A program made the translations under genes and the position numbers. 64,000 bases of DNA. Source: Streptomyces sp. cf386 (GTDB lineage Bacteria > Actinomycetota > Actinomycetes > Streptomycetales > Streptomycetaceae). Below, piece after piece: positions 32,055 through 40,925 of the stretch. The DNA lies in assembly GCF_900103585.1 (NCBI RefSeq), contig NZ_FNHV01000003.1, forward strand, positions 186,001 through 250,000, in the 5' to 3' direction. The notes below the pieces were generated by a model that was not told where the DNA came from, searched no databases, and saw only the letters and a list, made by a program, of their open reading frames with translations. The first letter of the stretch is position 1; each line of letters begins with the position of its first letter.

Positions 32055-34484
32055 TCAGTTGACCGCGTCGACCTCACCCTCGGCCAGCTCCACGTCGTAC
32101 ACCAGCGGCCCCTCCGTCACGACCACCTGCCCCGCCCGGGAGCCGTACGACTCGGCGCTGGTCGCCAGCAGATACGCGCCCGGCGCCGGCACCGAGACGA
32201 TGTACGAGCCGTCGGCCAGCGATGTCACCCGGTCCAGCTGGCGCCCGCCCTTCGTCAGCAGCGTCACCGCCGCGCCGTCGATCGGATCGCCGTCGGCGGT
32301 GCGGACGAAGCCGTGGACGACCGAGGACCTTCCCGCCGCGGCGACCGGCTCCTCCTCGTCCACCGCCGCCGCCGGCTCCTCCTTCGGCTCGACCGCCAGA
32401 TGCGGCAGCCGCTTCTCCAGCCAGTCCGGCAGCCACCAGTTGGAGTTGCCGAGCATGTGCATCGCGGCCGGCACCAGGGCCGTACGCAGGATGAAGGCGT
32501 CCAGGGCGACGGCCGCCGCGAGGCCGATGCCCGCCATCGCGCCCTCCATGTCGCCGCTCAGCACGAACGCGCTGAACACACAGATCATGATCAGGGCCGC
32601 GGAGTTGATGACCCGGCTGGTCTCCGCGAGGCCGACGCGCACCGCGCGCGCGTTGTCCCTCGTATGCACCCACTCCTCGTGCATCCGGCTCACCAGGAAC
32701 ACCTGGTAGTCCATGGAGAGGCCGAACAGCAGGGACAGCATGATGACCGGCAGGAACGACGTGATCGGTCCCTCCTTGCCGACGCCGATCAGCTCCGTGC
32801 CCCAGCCCCACTGGAAGATCGCCACCAGGACGCCGAAGGACGCGGCCGCCGCGATGAGGTTCATCAGCGCGGCCGTCAGCGGAACCACCAGCGAGCGGAA
32901 GGCCACCAGCAGGAGCAGGAAGCCGAGCGCGATGATCGTCACGATGAAGTAGGGCAGACGCTCACCGGTCACGGACGCGAAGTCCTTGAAGACCGCCGTC
33001 ACCCCGCCCACATGGGCCTCGGCGCCCGACTGCGGGATCACGTCGTCGCGCAGGCGGTCGATCAGCCGGTCCGTCTGCTCGGACTGAGGTGAAGTCGTCG
33101 GTACGACCTGGATGACGGTGACGTCGTTCGCGGGCGGTGCGGCGGCCACCTGGGCGACGCCTTCGGTCGAGCGGATCGTGTCGACCAGGCCGGCGGGGGC
33201 GTCGCCCTCGACGACCACCTGGAGCGGGCCGTTGAAGCCGGGGCCGAAGCCCTCGGCGAGCAGGTCGTAGGCCTGGCGGGTGGTCTGCGACTCCTGGTGG
33301 TTGCCCTGGTCGGTGGCGCCTAGGCGGAGCGACAGCACGGGGATCGCGAGGAGCGCCATGACGACGACGGCCAGCGCGGCGACCGGGCGCGGGCGCCTTT
33401 GGACGTACGACGACCAGCGCGCCGCGAGTCCGCTCGCCTCCGCCGGCTCCGGTCCCGTCGCGGCGAGCCGGCGCCGCTGCCGGCGGCTGAGCACCCGCAT
33501 ACCGAGCAGGCCCAGGAGGGCGGGCAGCAGGGTGATCGCGGCCAGCACGCTCAGGACGACGGTGAGCGAGGTCGCGACGACCACGCCGTCCAGGAACCGC
33601 ATGTTCATCACCAGCATTCCGGCGAGCGCGATGCACACCGTGCCGCCCGCGAACAGCACCGCGCGGCCTGAGGTGTTGAGGGCGGTCACCGCCGACTCCT
33701 CCGGCTTCATGCCGCGCAGGATGCCGCGCCGGTGCCGGGTGACGATGAACAGGGCGTAGTCGATGCCGACGCCGAGGCCGATCAGCGAGCCGAGCAGCGG
33801 GGCGACCTCGGGCACGTCCGTGACATGGCTGAGCAGCATCGTGCCGATCAGACCGGTGCCGACGCCCGCGATCGCCACGACGATCGGCAGCAGCATCGCG
33901 AAGAGCGAGCCGAACGCGAGGAACAGCACGACCGCCGCCGCCAGGATGCCGACCGCCTCCGCCGTGCCCTGCGGGGGCTCCTGGGTGCGGGCGATGGCCT
34001 GGCCGCCCAGCTCGACCTGGAGTCCGTCGCGTTCGGCGGCCCGGGCCGTGTCGACGACGTCCTCGATCAGCTCCTTGGGGACGCCGTTCGCCTGCTCGGT
34101 GAAGGTGATCTGGGCGTAGGCGATCCGCCCGTCCCGGCTGATCTGCGCGGCCCCTTGTTCCACGTACGGGTCGGTGACCTCGCCGACCCCCTTCATCCGC
34201 CCGATCTCCTCCAGCGCGGGTTCGATCCGGGACCGTACCGACTCGTCCCGCACGCTCCCCTCGTCCGCCTTCCACACCACCGTGTCGGTGTCGCCCGCGC
34301 GCTCCGGGAAGGCCTTCTCCATCAGGTCGTACGCGGTCGTGGAGTCCGTGTTCGGGAGGGAGAAGACGTTCGCGTAGTTCGTGCCGGCGGCCGAACTCGC
34401 CGCGCCCAGGCCGAACAGCGCCCCCACCCACAGCAACAGGACCACCAGCCGGTGCCGATAGCACCACCGTGCCAATGCCGCCAC
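32055..34484 (-). CDS. MMPL/RND-family transporter with C-terminal carboxypeptidase-regulatory-like domain
   Basis: About 809 residues. It has twelve predicted transmembrane helices in two MMPL halves; the motif GVGIDYALFIVTRHRRG in the first half matches GLSMDYQVFLVSRMHEE in the second. A soluble loop of about 150 residues follows each first helix. After the last helix, about residues 715-809 form a beta-rich carboxypeptidase-regulatory-like domain (VVHGFVRTADGDPIDGAAVTLL, DGSYIVSVPAPGAYLLAT). The start is GTG 34484, eight bases after AAGGAG; TTG 34490 is too close to that site. Likely exports a lipid or hydrophobic compound with proton energy. Divergent from a two-component system. Confidence 0.85.
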   Translation of the reverse strand: MAALARWCYRHRLVVLLLWVGALFGLGAASSAAGTNYANVFSLPNTDSTTAYDLMEKAFPERAGDTDTVVWKADEGSVRDESVRSRIEPALEEIGRMKGVGEVTDPYVEQGAAQISRDGRIAYAQITFTEQANGVPKELIEDVVDTARAAERDGLQVELGGQAIARTQEPPQGTAEAVGILAAAVVLFLAFGSLFAMLLPIVVAIAGVGTGLIGTMLLSHVTDVPEVAPLLGSLIGLGVGIDYALFIVTRHRRGILRGMKPEESAVTALNTSGRAVLFAGGTVCIALAGMLVMNMRFLDGVVVATSLTVVLSVLAAITLLPALLGLLGMRVLSRRQRRRLAATGPEPAEASGLAARWSSYVQRRPRPVAALAVVVMALLAIPVLSLRLGATDQGNHQESQTTRQAYDLLAEGFGPGFNGPLQVVVEGDAPAGLVDTIRSTEGVAQVAAAPPANDVTVIQVVPTTSPQSEQTDRLIDRLRDDVIPQSGAEAHVGGVTAVFKDFASVTGERLPYFIVTIIALGFLLLLVAFRSLVVPLTAALMNLIAAAASFGVLVAIFQWGWGTELIGVGKEGPITSFLPVIMLSLLFGLSMDYQVFLVSRMHEEWVHTRDNARAVRVGLAETSRVINSAALIMICVFSAFVLSGDMEGAMAGIGLAAAVALDAFILRTALVPAAMHMLGNSNWWLPDWLEKRLPHLAVEPKEEPAAAVDEEEPVAAAGRSSVVHGFVRTADGDPIDGAAVTLLTKGGRQLDRVTSLADGSYIVSVPAPGAYLLATSAESYGSRAGQVVVTEGPLVYDVELAEGEVDAVN

Positions 34485-34574
34485 GCTCAACGCTCCTTAT
34501 TCGGTTCGGTCGGTCCCCCAGGTCCTGGGCAACAGGATTGGCGGCGCCGCGCGGGCGTGGCAGGCGACGGCCAT

Positions 34575-34619
34575 GACTCTCAAGGAACTCCAAAGCGGAC
34601 TCTCAAGGAACTCCAAAGC
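34575..34619. promoter_or_regulatory. Two 22-base direct repeats, candidate response-regulator binding region
   Basis: 34575-34596 and 34598-34619 are identical and 23 bases apart. Each splits into two similar half-sites, CTCTCAAGG and CTCCAAAGC, 11-12 bases apart. This gives four half-sites on one helix face, as OmpR/PhoB-family regulators bind. The block lies 45 bases before the response regulator and 91 bases before the MMPL start. Confidence 0.6.
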
Positions 34620-34663
34620 TGCCGACCCACCCGACTGTCAGTGGCCCCGCCGATACTGGGGGC

Positions 34664-35353
34664 ATGACGACGGCTTCTGGCACCGTGCTGGTCGTGGAGG
34701 ACGAGGAGAGCATCGCGGACGTCCTCGCGATCGCCCTGCGCTACCACCGCTTCGAGGTCATGATCGCGGGCACGGTCCGCGAGGCGCTCGCCCTCGCCGA
34801 GCGCACCCGACCCGATGTGGCGCTGCTCGACGTCATGCTCCCGGACGGCGACGGCCGCGCCCTCGGGCGCGAACTGCGCGAGCGGCGCCCCGACCTGGCG
34901 CTCGTGTTCCTCACCGCACGCGACGCGCCCGCCGAGATCGTCGGCGCCCTCGGCTTCGGCGACGACTACATCACCAAGCCGTTCGACGTCGATGTGGTCA
35001 TCGCCCGGATCACGGCCGTCCTGCGCCGCACCCGCCCGGCCGACGTCCTGCCGCAGCGCCCGCCGCTCAGATACGGCGACCTGGAGCTGGACGACACGAC
35101 GTACTCGGTGCGCCGCGCGGGCTGCACCGTCGAACTCACCCCGACCGAGTACGCGTTGCTGCGCTTCCTGGTGCGCAACGGCGGCCGGATCGTGCCCAAG
35201 GAGCAACTCCTGCGCCACGTCTGGCAGTACGAGCACGCCCCGCCCGAGTCAACGGTCGTCGAGACCTACATCAGCTATCTGCGGCGCAAGCTGGACGCCC
35301 TGGGCCCGCCGGTGATCACCACGCGGCGTGGCGTCGGATACGGGCTGGCATGA
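34664..35353 (+). CDS. OmpR/PhoB-family response regulator
   Basis: 229 residues. The receiver domain has the acidic pair in VVEDEE (Glu12, Asp13), phospho-acceptor Asp56 in ALLDVMLP, Thr in FLTARDAP and Lys in YITKPF. The C-terminal winged helix has LTPTEYALLRFLVRNGGRIV, VETYISYLRRKLD and TRRGVGYGL. ATG 34664 is preceded only by GGGGG. The stop overlaps the start of the kinase gene (ATGA). Probably controls its own operon and the divergent transporter through the direct repeats. Confidence 0.93.
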   Translation: MTTASGTVLVVEDEESIADVLAIALRYHRFEVMIAGTVREALALAERTRPDVALLDVMLPDGDGRALGRELRERRPDLALVFLTARDAPAEIVGALGFGDDYITKPFDVDVVIARITAVLRRTRPADVLPQRPPLRYGDLELDDTTYSVRRAGCTVELTPTEYALLRFLVRNGGRIVPKEQLLRHVWQYEHAPPESTVVETYISYLRRKLDALGPPVITTRRGVGYGLA

Positions 35354-36822
35354 AGGTCTCAAGGATCTTCGACGTCTGCCGTCGGCGCGGAATCCACTCG
35401 CTGCGCGGCAAGCTGACGCTGGCGAACGTGGCGCTGCTGGCCGTCGGCATCGTCGTCGCGACCGCGGTCAGCCTGATGACCGCGCGGTTCTATCTGCTCG
35501 ACAAGGTCGACAGCGAACTGAAGAGCGCCCGCACCACGCTGGGGAACGCCGGGTTCACGCTGCGGCAGATCGAGTCGCTGAGCGAACTCGGCGTCGCGAT
35601 GGACAAGTTCACCGGCGGCGGCGCCACGGACACGGATCCGCTGCCGAGCCCGTCCATGGTGTACGTGGCGGTCAACTCCGCCGGGCGGCCCGTGGCCCTG
35701 GGCCCGCTGGAGCCGACAGCCCGCCAGCACGCGCTCGCCGCCGCCGCGCAGGACCCGCATGCCCTCGCCGCCGCCGAGGAGCCGCAGGACGTACGGGTCG
35801 AGGGTGACCGCTACCGGATGGTCGGCGCCCGGCTGTCCGACGGCACCGTCGTGCTGATCGCCGTCCCGACCGAGGGCCTGCACGAGGGCATGGGCAAGGC
35901 ACTGAAGATGGACCTGGCCGTCGGCACCCTGCTGCTGGCGCTGCTCGGCTGTCTGACCATGCTCAGCGTACGCCGCCGGATGCGGCCGCTGGAGGACATG
36001 GTGGAGACCTCGTCGGCGATCGCCGAGGGCGATCTGACCCGGCGCGTCCCCTCCAGCCGTGACCCCACCCTGGAGGTCGAGCAGCTCCGGGTCGCCCTCA
36101 ACTCCATGCTCCACCAGGTGGAGTCGGCGTACCGCACGCGCGAGCGCAGCGCGGCCCAGCTGCGCCGCTTCGTCGGCGACGCCTCGCACGAGCTGCGCAC
36201 CCCGCTGTCCGCGATACGCGGCTACCTCCAGCTGTACGACAAGGGGATGCTGACGGAGCCGGCCGAGCGCAAGCGGGCCTGGGACCGGATGAACGGCGAG
36301 GTCGACCGCATGGGCCGCCTCGTCGACGAGCTGCTCACCCTCGCCCGTCTCGACCAGCGGCCCGAACTGCGCTTCCGCAACGTCGACTTGAGCCGCCTGG
36401 TGCGAGACGCCGCCGAGGACCTGCGGGTCCAGCAGCCGGAGCGGCCCCTCACGGTCGGCGCGGACGGCACGCTGCTCGTGCGGGCCGACGAGTCGGGGCT
36501 GCGCCAGGTGCTGGGCAACCTGCTGAGCAACGTCCGCACGCACACGCCCGCCGATGTGCCGGTGCGGCTGGGGGTGGAGCGGGCGGACGGCGTCGTACGG
36601 CTGTGTGTCGAGGACAAGGGGCCGGGGCTGTGCGAGGAGGACGCGGCACGCGTCTTCGACCGGTTCTTCCGGGCCGGCGGGGGTGCGGGCAGCGGGCTGG
36701 GGATGGCGATCGTGCAGGGGGTGGTGCAGGCGCACGGTGGGGAGGTCGCGGTGCGGACGGCGCCGGGCGAGGGGCTGGCGGTGACGGTGACGCTGCCGAC
36801 GGGGGCGGCTTTACGGTCGTAA
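35350..36822 (+). CDS. Sensor histidine kinase
   Basis: 490 residues. Two transmembrane helices (about 24-46 and 186-206) enclose an extracytoplasmic sensor of about 140 residues. HAMP follows (RRRMRPLEDMVETSSAIAEGDLTRRV). The H-box has His280 in FVGDASHELRTPL. The ATPase domain has the N-box VLGNLLSNVRTHTP, G1 VEDKGPGL, F-box FDRFFR and G2 GSGLGMAIV. All catalytic motifs are intact. It overlaps the response regulator by four bases and should phosphorylate it. The signal is unknown. Confidence 0.93.
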   Translation: MKVSRIFDVCRRRGIHSLRGKLTLANVALLAVGIVVATAVSLMTARFYLLDKVDSELKSARTTLGNAGFTLRQIESLSELGVAMDKFTGGGATDTDPLPSPSMVYVAVNSAGRPVALGPLEPTARQHALAAAAQDPHALAAAEEPQDVRVEGDRYRMVGARLSDGTVVLIAVPTEGLHEGMGKALKMDLAVGTLLLALLGCLTMLSVRRRMRPLEDMVETSSAIAEGDLTRRVPSSRDPTLEVEQLRVALNSMLHQVESAYRTRERSAAQLRRFVGDASHELRTPLSAIRGYLQLYDKGMLTEPAERKRAWDRMNGEVDRMGRLVDELLTLARLDQRPELRFRNVDLSRLVRDAAEDLRVQQPERPLTVGADGTLLVRADESGLRQVLGNLLSNVRTHTPADVPVRLGVERADGVVRLCVEDKGPGLCEEDAARVFDRFFRAGGGAGSGLGMAIVQGVVQAHGGEVAVRTAPGEGLAVTVTLPTGAALRS

Positions 36823-36837
36823 CCGCTTCGCCGTGGC

Positions 36838-37251
36838 TCAGCTGTCGGCCGAGGCGTTGGCGAGGATCAGCACCCACACGGTCTTGCCGTGCCGTCCCCG
36901 GCTCCACACGCCCCACGCCGCGGCCAGGTGCTCCACCAGGTGCAGGCCTCGGCCGGTCTCCTCCCACTCCTCCACCGCCCGTAACCGTGGCTCCAGCCGG
37001 CCCTCGTCCGACACCTCGATCAGGCAGGACCCGTCGGCGAGCGCGGTCACGGCGACCTCGAACTCGCGCTCCAGGAGGGGGCCGTGGCGTACGACGTTGG
37101 TGGCCAGCTCGGAGACGAGCAGCACCGCGTCCTCCAGCGCCGGATCCCGTGGCCCGTGCCCCCAGTCGGCCAGGTGGTCCCGGACCCGGTGCCGGGCGAG
37201 ACCGACGGACGCCGGGTGCCGGGGCAGCCGAAAAGCGTTGCGTCTCAACAC
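36838..37251 (-). CDS. RsbW-like ATP-binding (HATPase_c_2) protein
   Basis: 137 residues from GTG 37251 with GAGGGG about six bases upstream. The motifs AVLLVSELATNVVRHG (N-box) and IEVSDEGRLEPRL, then GRGLHLVEHLAAAWGV, match the anti-sigma/Ser-kinase HATPase_c_2 family. Streptomyces has many such orphans; a phosphatase or anti-anti-sigma partner is not in the window. Converges with the histidine kinase (15 bases between stops). Confidence 0.83.
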   Translation of the reverse strand: MLRRNAFRLPRHPASVGLARHRVRDHLADWGHGPRDPALEDAVLLVSELATNVVRHGPLLEREFEVAVTALADGSCLIEVSDEGRLEPRLRAVEEWEETGRGLHLVEHLAAAWGVWSRGRHGKTVWVLILANASADS

Positions 37252-37348
37252 GTTTGCCCCTCACCCCGCGCACACCTTCATCACATGGTGCAGCGCCGAG
37301 CGGCACCCTGGCATCACCGCAGGGAATGTCAAGGCCGCGAGAACGCGT

Positions 37349-37384
37349 CAGATCCAGGTGAGGCGCTAGATCCAGGTGAGACGC
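37349..37384. repeat. Short tandem duplication at the end of the solute-binding gene
   Basis: AGATCCAGGTGAGGCGC (37350-37366) is followed by AGATCCAGGTGAGACGC (37368-37384), one mismatch. The second copy holds the last codons of the gene at 37366-38925 (LTWI and stop), and the first copies that sequence just beyond the stop. Confidence 0.65.
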
Positions 37385-38925
37385 CAGAGCCGGAAGACAC
37401 CGGTGCCGTCGGACAGATACTGGCCGCCGCCGACGTCCTCACTGGTGACGACGTACTCCTTGGCCTGCCACAGCGGGATGACCGGGACATCACGGGCGAC
37501 CGTCTCCTGCACCGCGCGGAAGTCCCGCGTGGCCTCGCTGCGGTCGGCGTACTGCTGGCTGGCCGTGATGAGTTGGTCCACGGTCCTGTTGCTGTAGCCG
37601 GTGTTCATGGTGCTGCCGGTGCCGACGAGCGGGCCGCCGTAGGTGTCCGGGTCGGGGAAGTCGGCCACCCAGCCGACGGCGTACGCGTCGAGCTTGCCGC
37701 CCGCCCAGCGCTTCTGGAAGTCGGTCCACTCGTAGCCCTTGACCGTCACCTTGAACAGACCGCCCGCCTCCAACTGCCGCTTGAGCTCCGTGGCTTCCTC
37801 GGCGCTCGCGGCGCCGCGACCGGTGGCGTAGCCGTAGGTGAAGCGGACGGGCAGGCTCACGCCGGCCTCGGTGAGCAGGGCGCGCGCCTTGGCGGTGCTG
37901 AGCTTGGGATAGGCGTCGAAGAACGAAGTCGTGTGGCCGGTGATGCCGGTCGGGATCAGCGAGTACAGCGGGTCGACGGTCCCCTTGTACGTCGTGGCCG
38001 CCAGCCGCTCGCGGTCGATCAGCCAGGCCATGGCCTGCCGGACCCGGACGTCGTGCAGGGGTGAGCCCTTACGGGTGTTGAGGTACAGGTTGCGGATCTC
38101 GGAGCTGTCGGCCTCGGACACGCGCTGGCCGGGGTCGGCGGCGTTCAGGCCGGCGAGGACCTCGGGCGGCAGCGTGCGGGTGGCGACGTCGATCCGCTTC
38201 GCCTTCCAGGCGCTGTCGAGGGCGTCGGCGTCCGAGTAGTAACGCAGTTCGACGGGACGGCCGGTGCCGCCGAGGGCGCCCTTGTAGTGCGTGTTGGGGG
38301 CGAGGACGGCCTTCTCGTTCTTCGTGTACGTGGTGAGGGTGTACGGGCCGGTGCCGTCGACAGCGTTGTCGGTGCGCAGCCGATTGGCCGGATACGTCTC
38401 GCGGTCGACGATGGAGCCCGCCCCGGTGGCCACCTTGAGCGGGAACGTGGCGTCGGGCGACGTCAGATGGAAGGTGATCACACGTCCGCTCACGCTCACC
38501 GAGCGGAGCGTGTCCAGCAGGGAGGACGGACCGACCGCCGACTTGATCCGCTTGACCCGGTCGAAGGAGTACTTGACGTCCTGGGCGGTCATGGCGCGCC
38601 CGCTCGGGAAGGTGAGCCCGTCGCGCAGCTCGCATCGATAGGTACTCAGGTCGGTGCCGGAGAAGCCGCAGCTCTGCGCCGCGTCCGGAACGGGCGTGAC
38701 GCCGCCCGGCTCGAAGGTCAACAGGGACTGGAAGACGTTGTTGAACAGCGCCCAGGAGCCCGCGTCGTAGGCGCCGGCCGGGTCGAGCGAGGTGACGGCG
38801 TCCGTCGTGCCGACCGTGACGGTCCTGTCCTGGTCGTCCCTCGACGGCAACAACTGCCAGCCGCCCACTCCCACGGCCGCCAGGACGAGCAGCGTCGCGA
38901 GAATCCGCATGCGAACCGAACGCAC
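37366..38925 (-). CDS. ABC-transporter solute-binding protein, family 5 (peptide/nickel type)
   Basis: 519 residues from GTG 38925, six bases after GAGAGGG. The N-terminus ILATLLVLAAVGVGGWQLL is a signal-anchor without a lipobox Cys, unlike most Gram-positive members. The mature part matches SBP_bac_5: VGTTDAVTSLDPAGAYD, LRDGLTFPSGRAMTAQDVKYSF, DGTGPYTLTTY, NLYLNTRKGSPLHDVRVRQAMAWLIDRERL. No permease or ATPase genes are adjacent, so it is an orphan. Confidence 0.85.
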   Translation of the reverse strand: MRSVRMRILATLLVLAAVGVGGWQLLPSRDDQDRTVTVGTTDAVTSLDPAGAYDAGSWALFNNVFQSLLTFEPGGVTPVPDAAQSCGFSGTDLSTYRCELRDGLTFPSGRAMTAQDVKYSFDRVKRIKSAVGPSSLLDTLRSVSVSGRVITFHLTSPDATFPLKVATGAGSIVDRETYPANRLRTDNAVDGTGPYTLTTYTKNEKAVLAPNTHYKGALGGTGRPVELRYYSDADALDSAWKAKRIDVATRTLPPEVLAGLNAADPGQRVSEADSSEIRNLYLNTRKGSPLHDVRVRQAMAWLIDRERLAATTYKGTVDPLYSLIPTGITGHTTSFFDAYPKLSTAKARALLTEAGVSLPVRFTYGYATGRGAASAEEATELKRQLEAGGLFKVTVKGYEWTDFQKRWAGGKLDAYAVGWVADFPDPDTYGGPLVGTGSTMNTGYSNRTVDQLITASQQYADRSEATRDFRAVQETVARDVPVIPLWQAKEYVVTSEDVGGGQYLSDGTGVFRLWRLTWI

Positions 38926-39145
38926 GGGTGCCCTCTCCCCAGGCCCTCGAAGGGCCCCCGCATGAGCAATGGATTGCGCCACTCCCCTTAGTGGCGCGCA
39001 CACCTAATCACACGTGTTTCAGCAGGGGGAAGGGGATTCGGGCGACATGGGAAAGAACTTACCTACGGGCGTTTCCAGCAGGTTTCACAGGCTGTTCACA
39101 GAGACTGCGAGGCCTGTGCCGGGGCCCGTATCGCCGCCTGTCCCA

Positions 39146-40564
39146 TCAGGCCTGACGGGACGCCAGCTCGATCACCGTGATGTCCGACTCGGCGCCCACG
39201 CGCGTCGGCGGGCCCCAGGCGCCCGCGCCCCGGCTCACATACAACTGGGTGTCGCCGTAGCGCTCCAGCCCGGCCAGGGTCGGGTTCGCCAGGTCCGCGA
39301 TGAAGTTGCCGGGCCAGAGCTGGCCGCCGTGGGTGTGGCCGGAGAGCTGGAGGTCGACGCCGTGGTCGACGGCGTCATGGATCTGGACCGGCTGGTGGGC
39401 GAGGAGCACGCATGCGCGTGCCCTGTCCCGGTCGCCGAGGGCCTTGGTGAAGTCAGGGCCCTGGCCCTCGCTCTCGCCCGCGATGTCGTTGACACCGGCC
39501 AGATCGAAGTGGGGCAGTTCGGTGCGGGCGTTCTCCAGCGGGCGCAGGCCCAGGCGGCGTACCTCCTCGACCCACTGCTCGGCTCCCGAGAAGTACTCGT
39601 GGTTGCCGGTGACGAAGAACGCCCCGTGTCTCGCCCGGAGGCCGGCGAGCGGGGCCGCCGCCGGGCCGAGGTCCTTCACGCTGCCGTCCACCAGGTCGCC
39701 GACCACCGCGATGAGGTCGGGCTGGGTGCCGTTGATCGTGTCGACGACCTTCTGGGCGAAGCCCCGGCCCAGGACCGGGCCCAGATGGACGTCGCTGACG
39801 ACCGCGATCCGGTAACCGTGCGCCGCGCGCGGGAGCTTGGCCAGCGGGACGGTGACCCGCTTCACCTTCGGACCGCGCAGCACGCCGTACGTGCCGTAGC
39901 CGACCGTGCCGACGGCGGCCGCGGCCGCGGCACCGGCGACGACTCGGGAGACGAAGAGGCGGCGGGTGGGGGTGGCGAGGGGGCGGGACGGGTCTGCGGA
40001 GTCAGGGGCGGGGGTGGTGGCCGGCGCCTGTTCGGGTGCGGACGCCCGGGACGCCGGGGGCGGGTCGGTGGTGAGAGCCGTGGACGGGCCCGACGCGGAC
40101 AGGAGTGTCCGGTTCTCGGCCGACTTGGTGGCGGACGCCGTGGCGGGAGTCGTGGCGGTCGAGGCGACGGATGCCGAGGTGAGGGACGTGTCCGCGGTCA
40201 CCCCCGCCGCCAACGGCTCCCGTACGGCTTCCGCGGCGCGCGCCCTGCGTTCGAGCCACCGCCGCAGCAGGGGTCGTACGACCTCGCCGGCCGCCACACC
40301 CAGCAGCAGGTATATCGACAGGGCCAGCCACAGGAAGCCCGGCCAGGCGAGGACCTGCTGGAGCCAGAAGGGCGCGCCTCCGCGTTCGGCGACCAAGGCC
40401 CCGATCGTCAGTGCCCAGCCGCCGGCGATCACCACCATGCCCGCGCGGCGCACGAACCCGGGACCACGGGTCGTGTCGCGGACCAGCCGACGCCACAGCC
40501 ACCAGTTGCCCGCCACCAGGACGGACAGCACGAGCAGTGCGACAAGCACGAAGACGATGACCAC
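39146..40564 (-). CDS. Membrane-anchored metallophosphoesterase (YkuE-like)
   Basis: 472 residues from GTG 40564. The N-terminal 90 residues hold three or more transmembrane helices. A Ser/Ala/Thr/Pro linker leads to another hydrophobic segment (VAGAAAAAAVGTVGYGTYG). The calcineurin-like domain has the metal motifs VVSDVHLGP, VVGDLVDG, GNHEYFSG, LLAHQP and LSGHTHGGQ, all complete. The catalytic domain should face the exterior. The substrate is probably a phosphodiester or lipid pyrophosphate; I cannot tell which. Confidence 0.85.
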   Translation of the reverse strand: MVIVFVLVALLVLSVLVAGNWWLWRRLVRDTTRGPGFVRRAGMVVIAGGWALTIGALVAERGGAPFWLQQVLAWPGFLWLALSIYLLLGVAAGEVVRPLLRRWLERRARAAEAVREPLAAGVTADTSLTSASVASTATTPATASATKSAENRTLLSASGPSTALTTDPPPASRASAPEQAPATTPAPDSADPSRPLATPTRRLFVSRVVAGAAAAAAVGTVGYGTYGVLRGPKVKRVTVPLAKLPRAAHGYRIAVVSDVHLGPVLGRGFAQKVVDTINGTQPDLIAVVGDLVDGSVKDLGPAAAPLAGLRARHGAFFVTGNHEYFSGAEQWVEEVRRLGLRPLENARTELPHFDLAGVNDIAGESEGQGPDFTKALGDRDRARACVLLAHQPVQIHDAVDHGVDLQLSGHTHGGQLWPGNFIADLANPTLAGLERYGDTQLYVSRGAGAWGPPTRVGAESDITVIELASRQA

Positions 40565-40621
40565 GCCGACGTTCCCTTTCCTTTGCGTGCTGAGTGAACG
40601 CCCGGCGCCCTGGCCGAGTTC

Positions 40622-40861
40622 CTATGTCGTCCGGCGCAATGCGCGCACTCCACGCAACCCGATGACCCCGACGACCGTCCCCAATACGAAGGAGACGACA
40701 GCCAGCAGCAGGTGCACCCAGAAGTACGCCGTCGGGTGACCGTCGTCGAACGCGAGCCCGCTGCTGTCCTTGATCAGGTTTTTGACGAAAGTGACCCAGA
40801 TGACCCAGCTCCACACCCCGAAGGCGAGCAGGAACCAGGAGACGGGGCGGCTGAGCTTCAT
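40622..40861 (-). CDS. SCO4848-family small membrane protein
   Basis: 79 residues from ATG 40861. Two transmembrane segments (about 6-26 and 46-70) flank a polar stretch with SSGLAFDDGHPTAYFWVHLLLAV. It fits the family I know as SCO4848, named from S. coelicolor and found across Streptomyces. Function unknown. The next gene on the minus strand starts 57 bases after its stop; upstream it is divergent from the carboxypeptidase. Confidence 0.8.
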   Translation of the reverse strand: MKLSRPVSWFLLAFGVWSWVIWVTFVKNLIKDSSGLAFDDGHPTAYFWVHLLLAVVSFVLGTVVGVIGLRGVRALRRTT

Positions 40862-40925
40862 AGGTCCAGTATCACCGTCGCGTGTCCGGTTCTCCGATTG
40901 GGGTGGGGGCCGAAGCGGGACTTCC

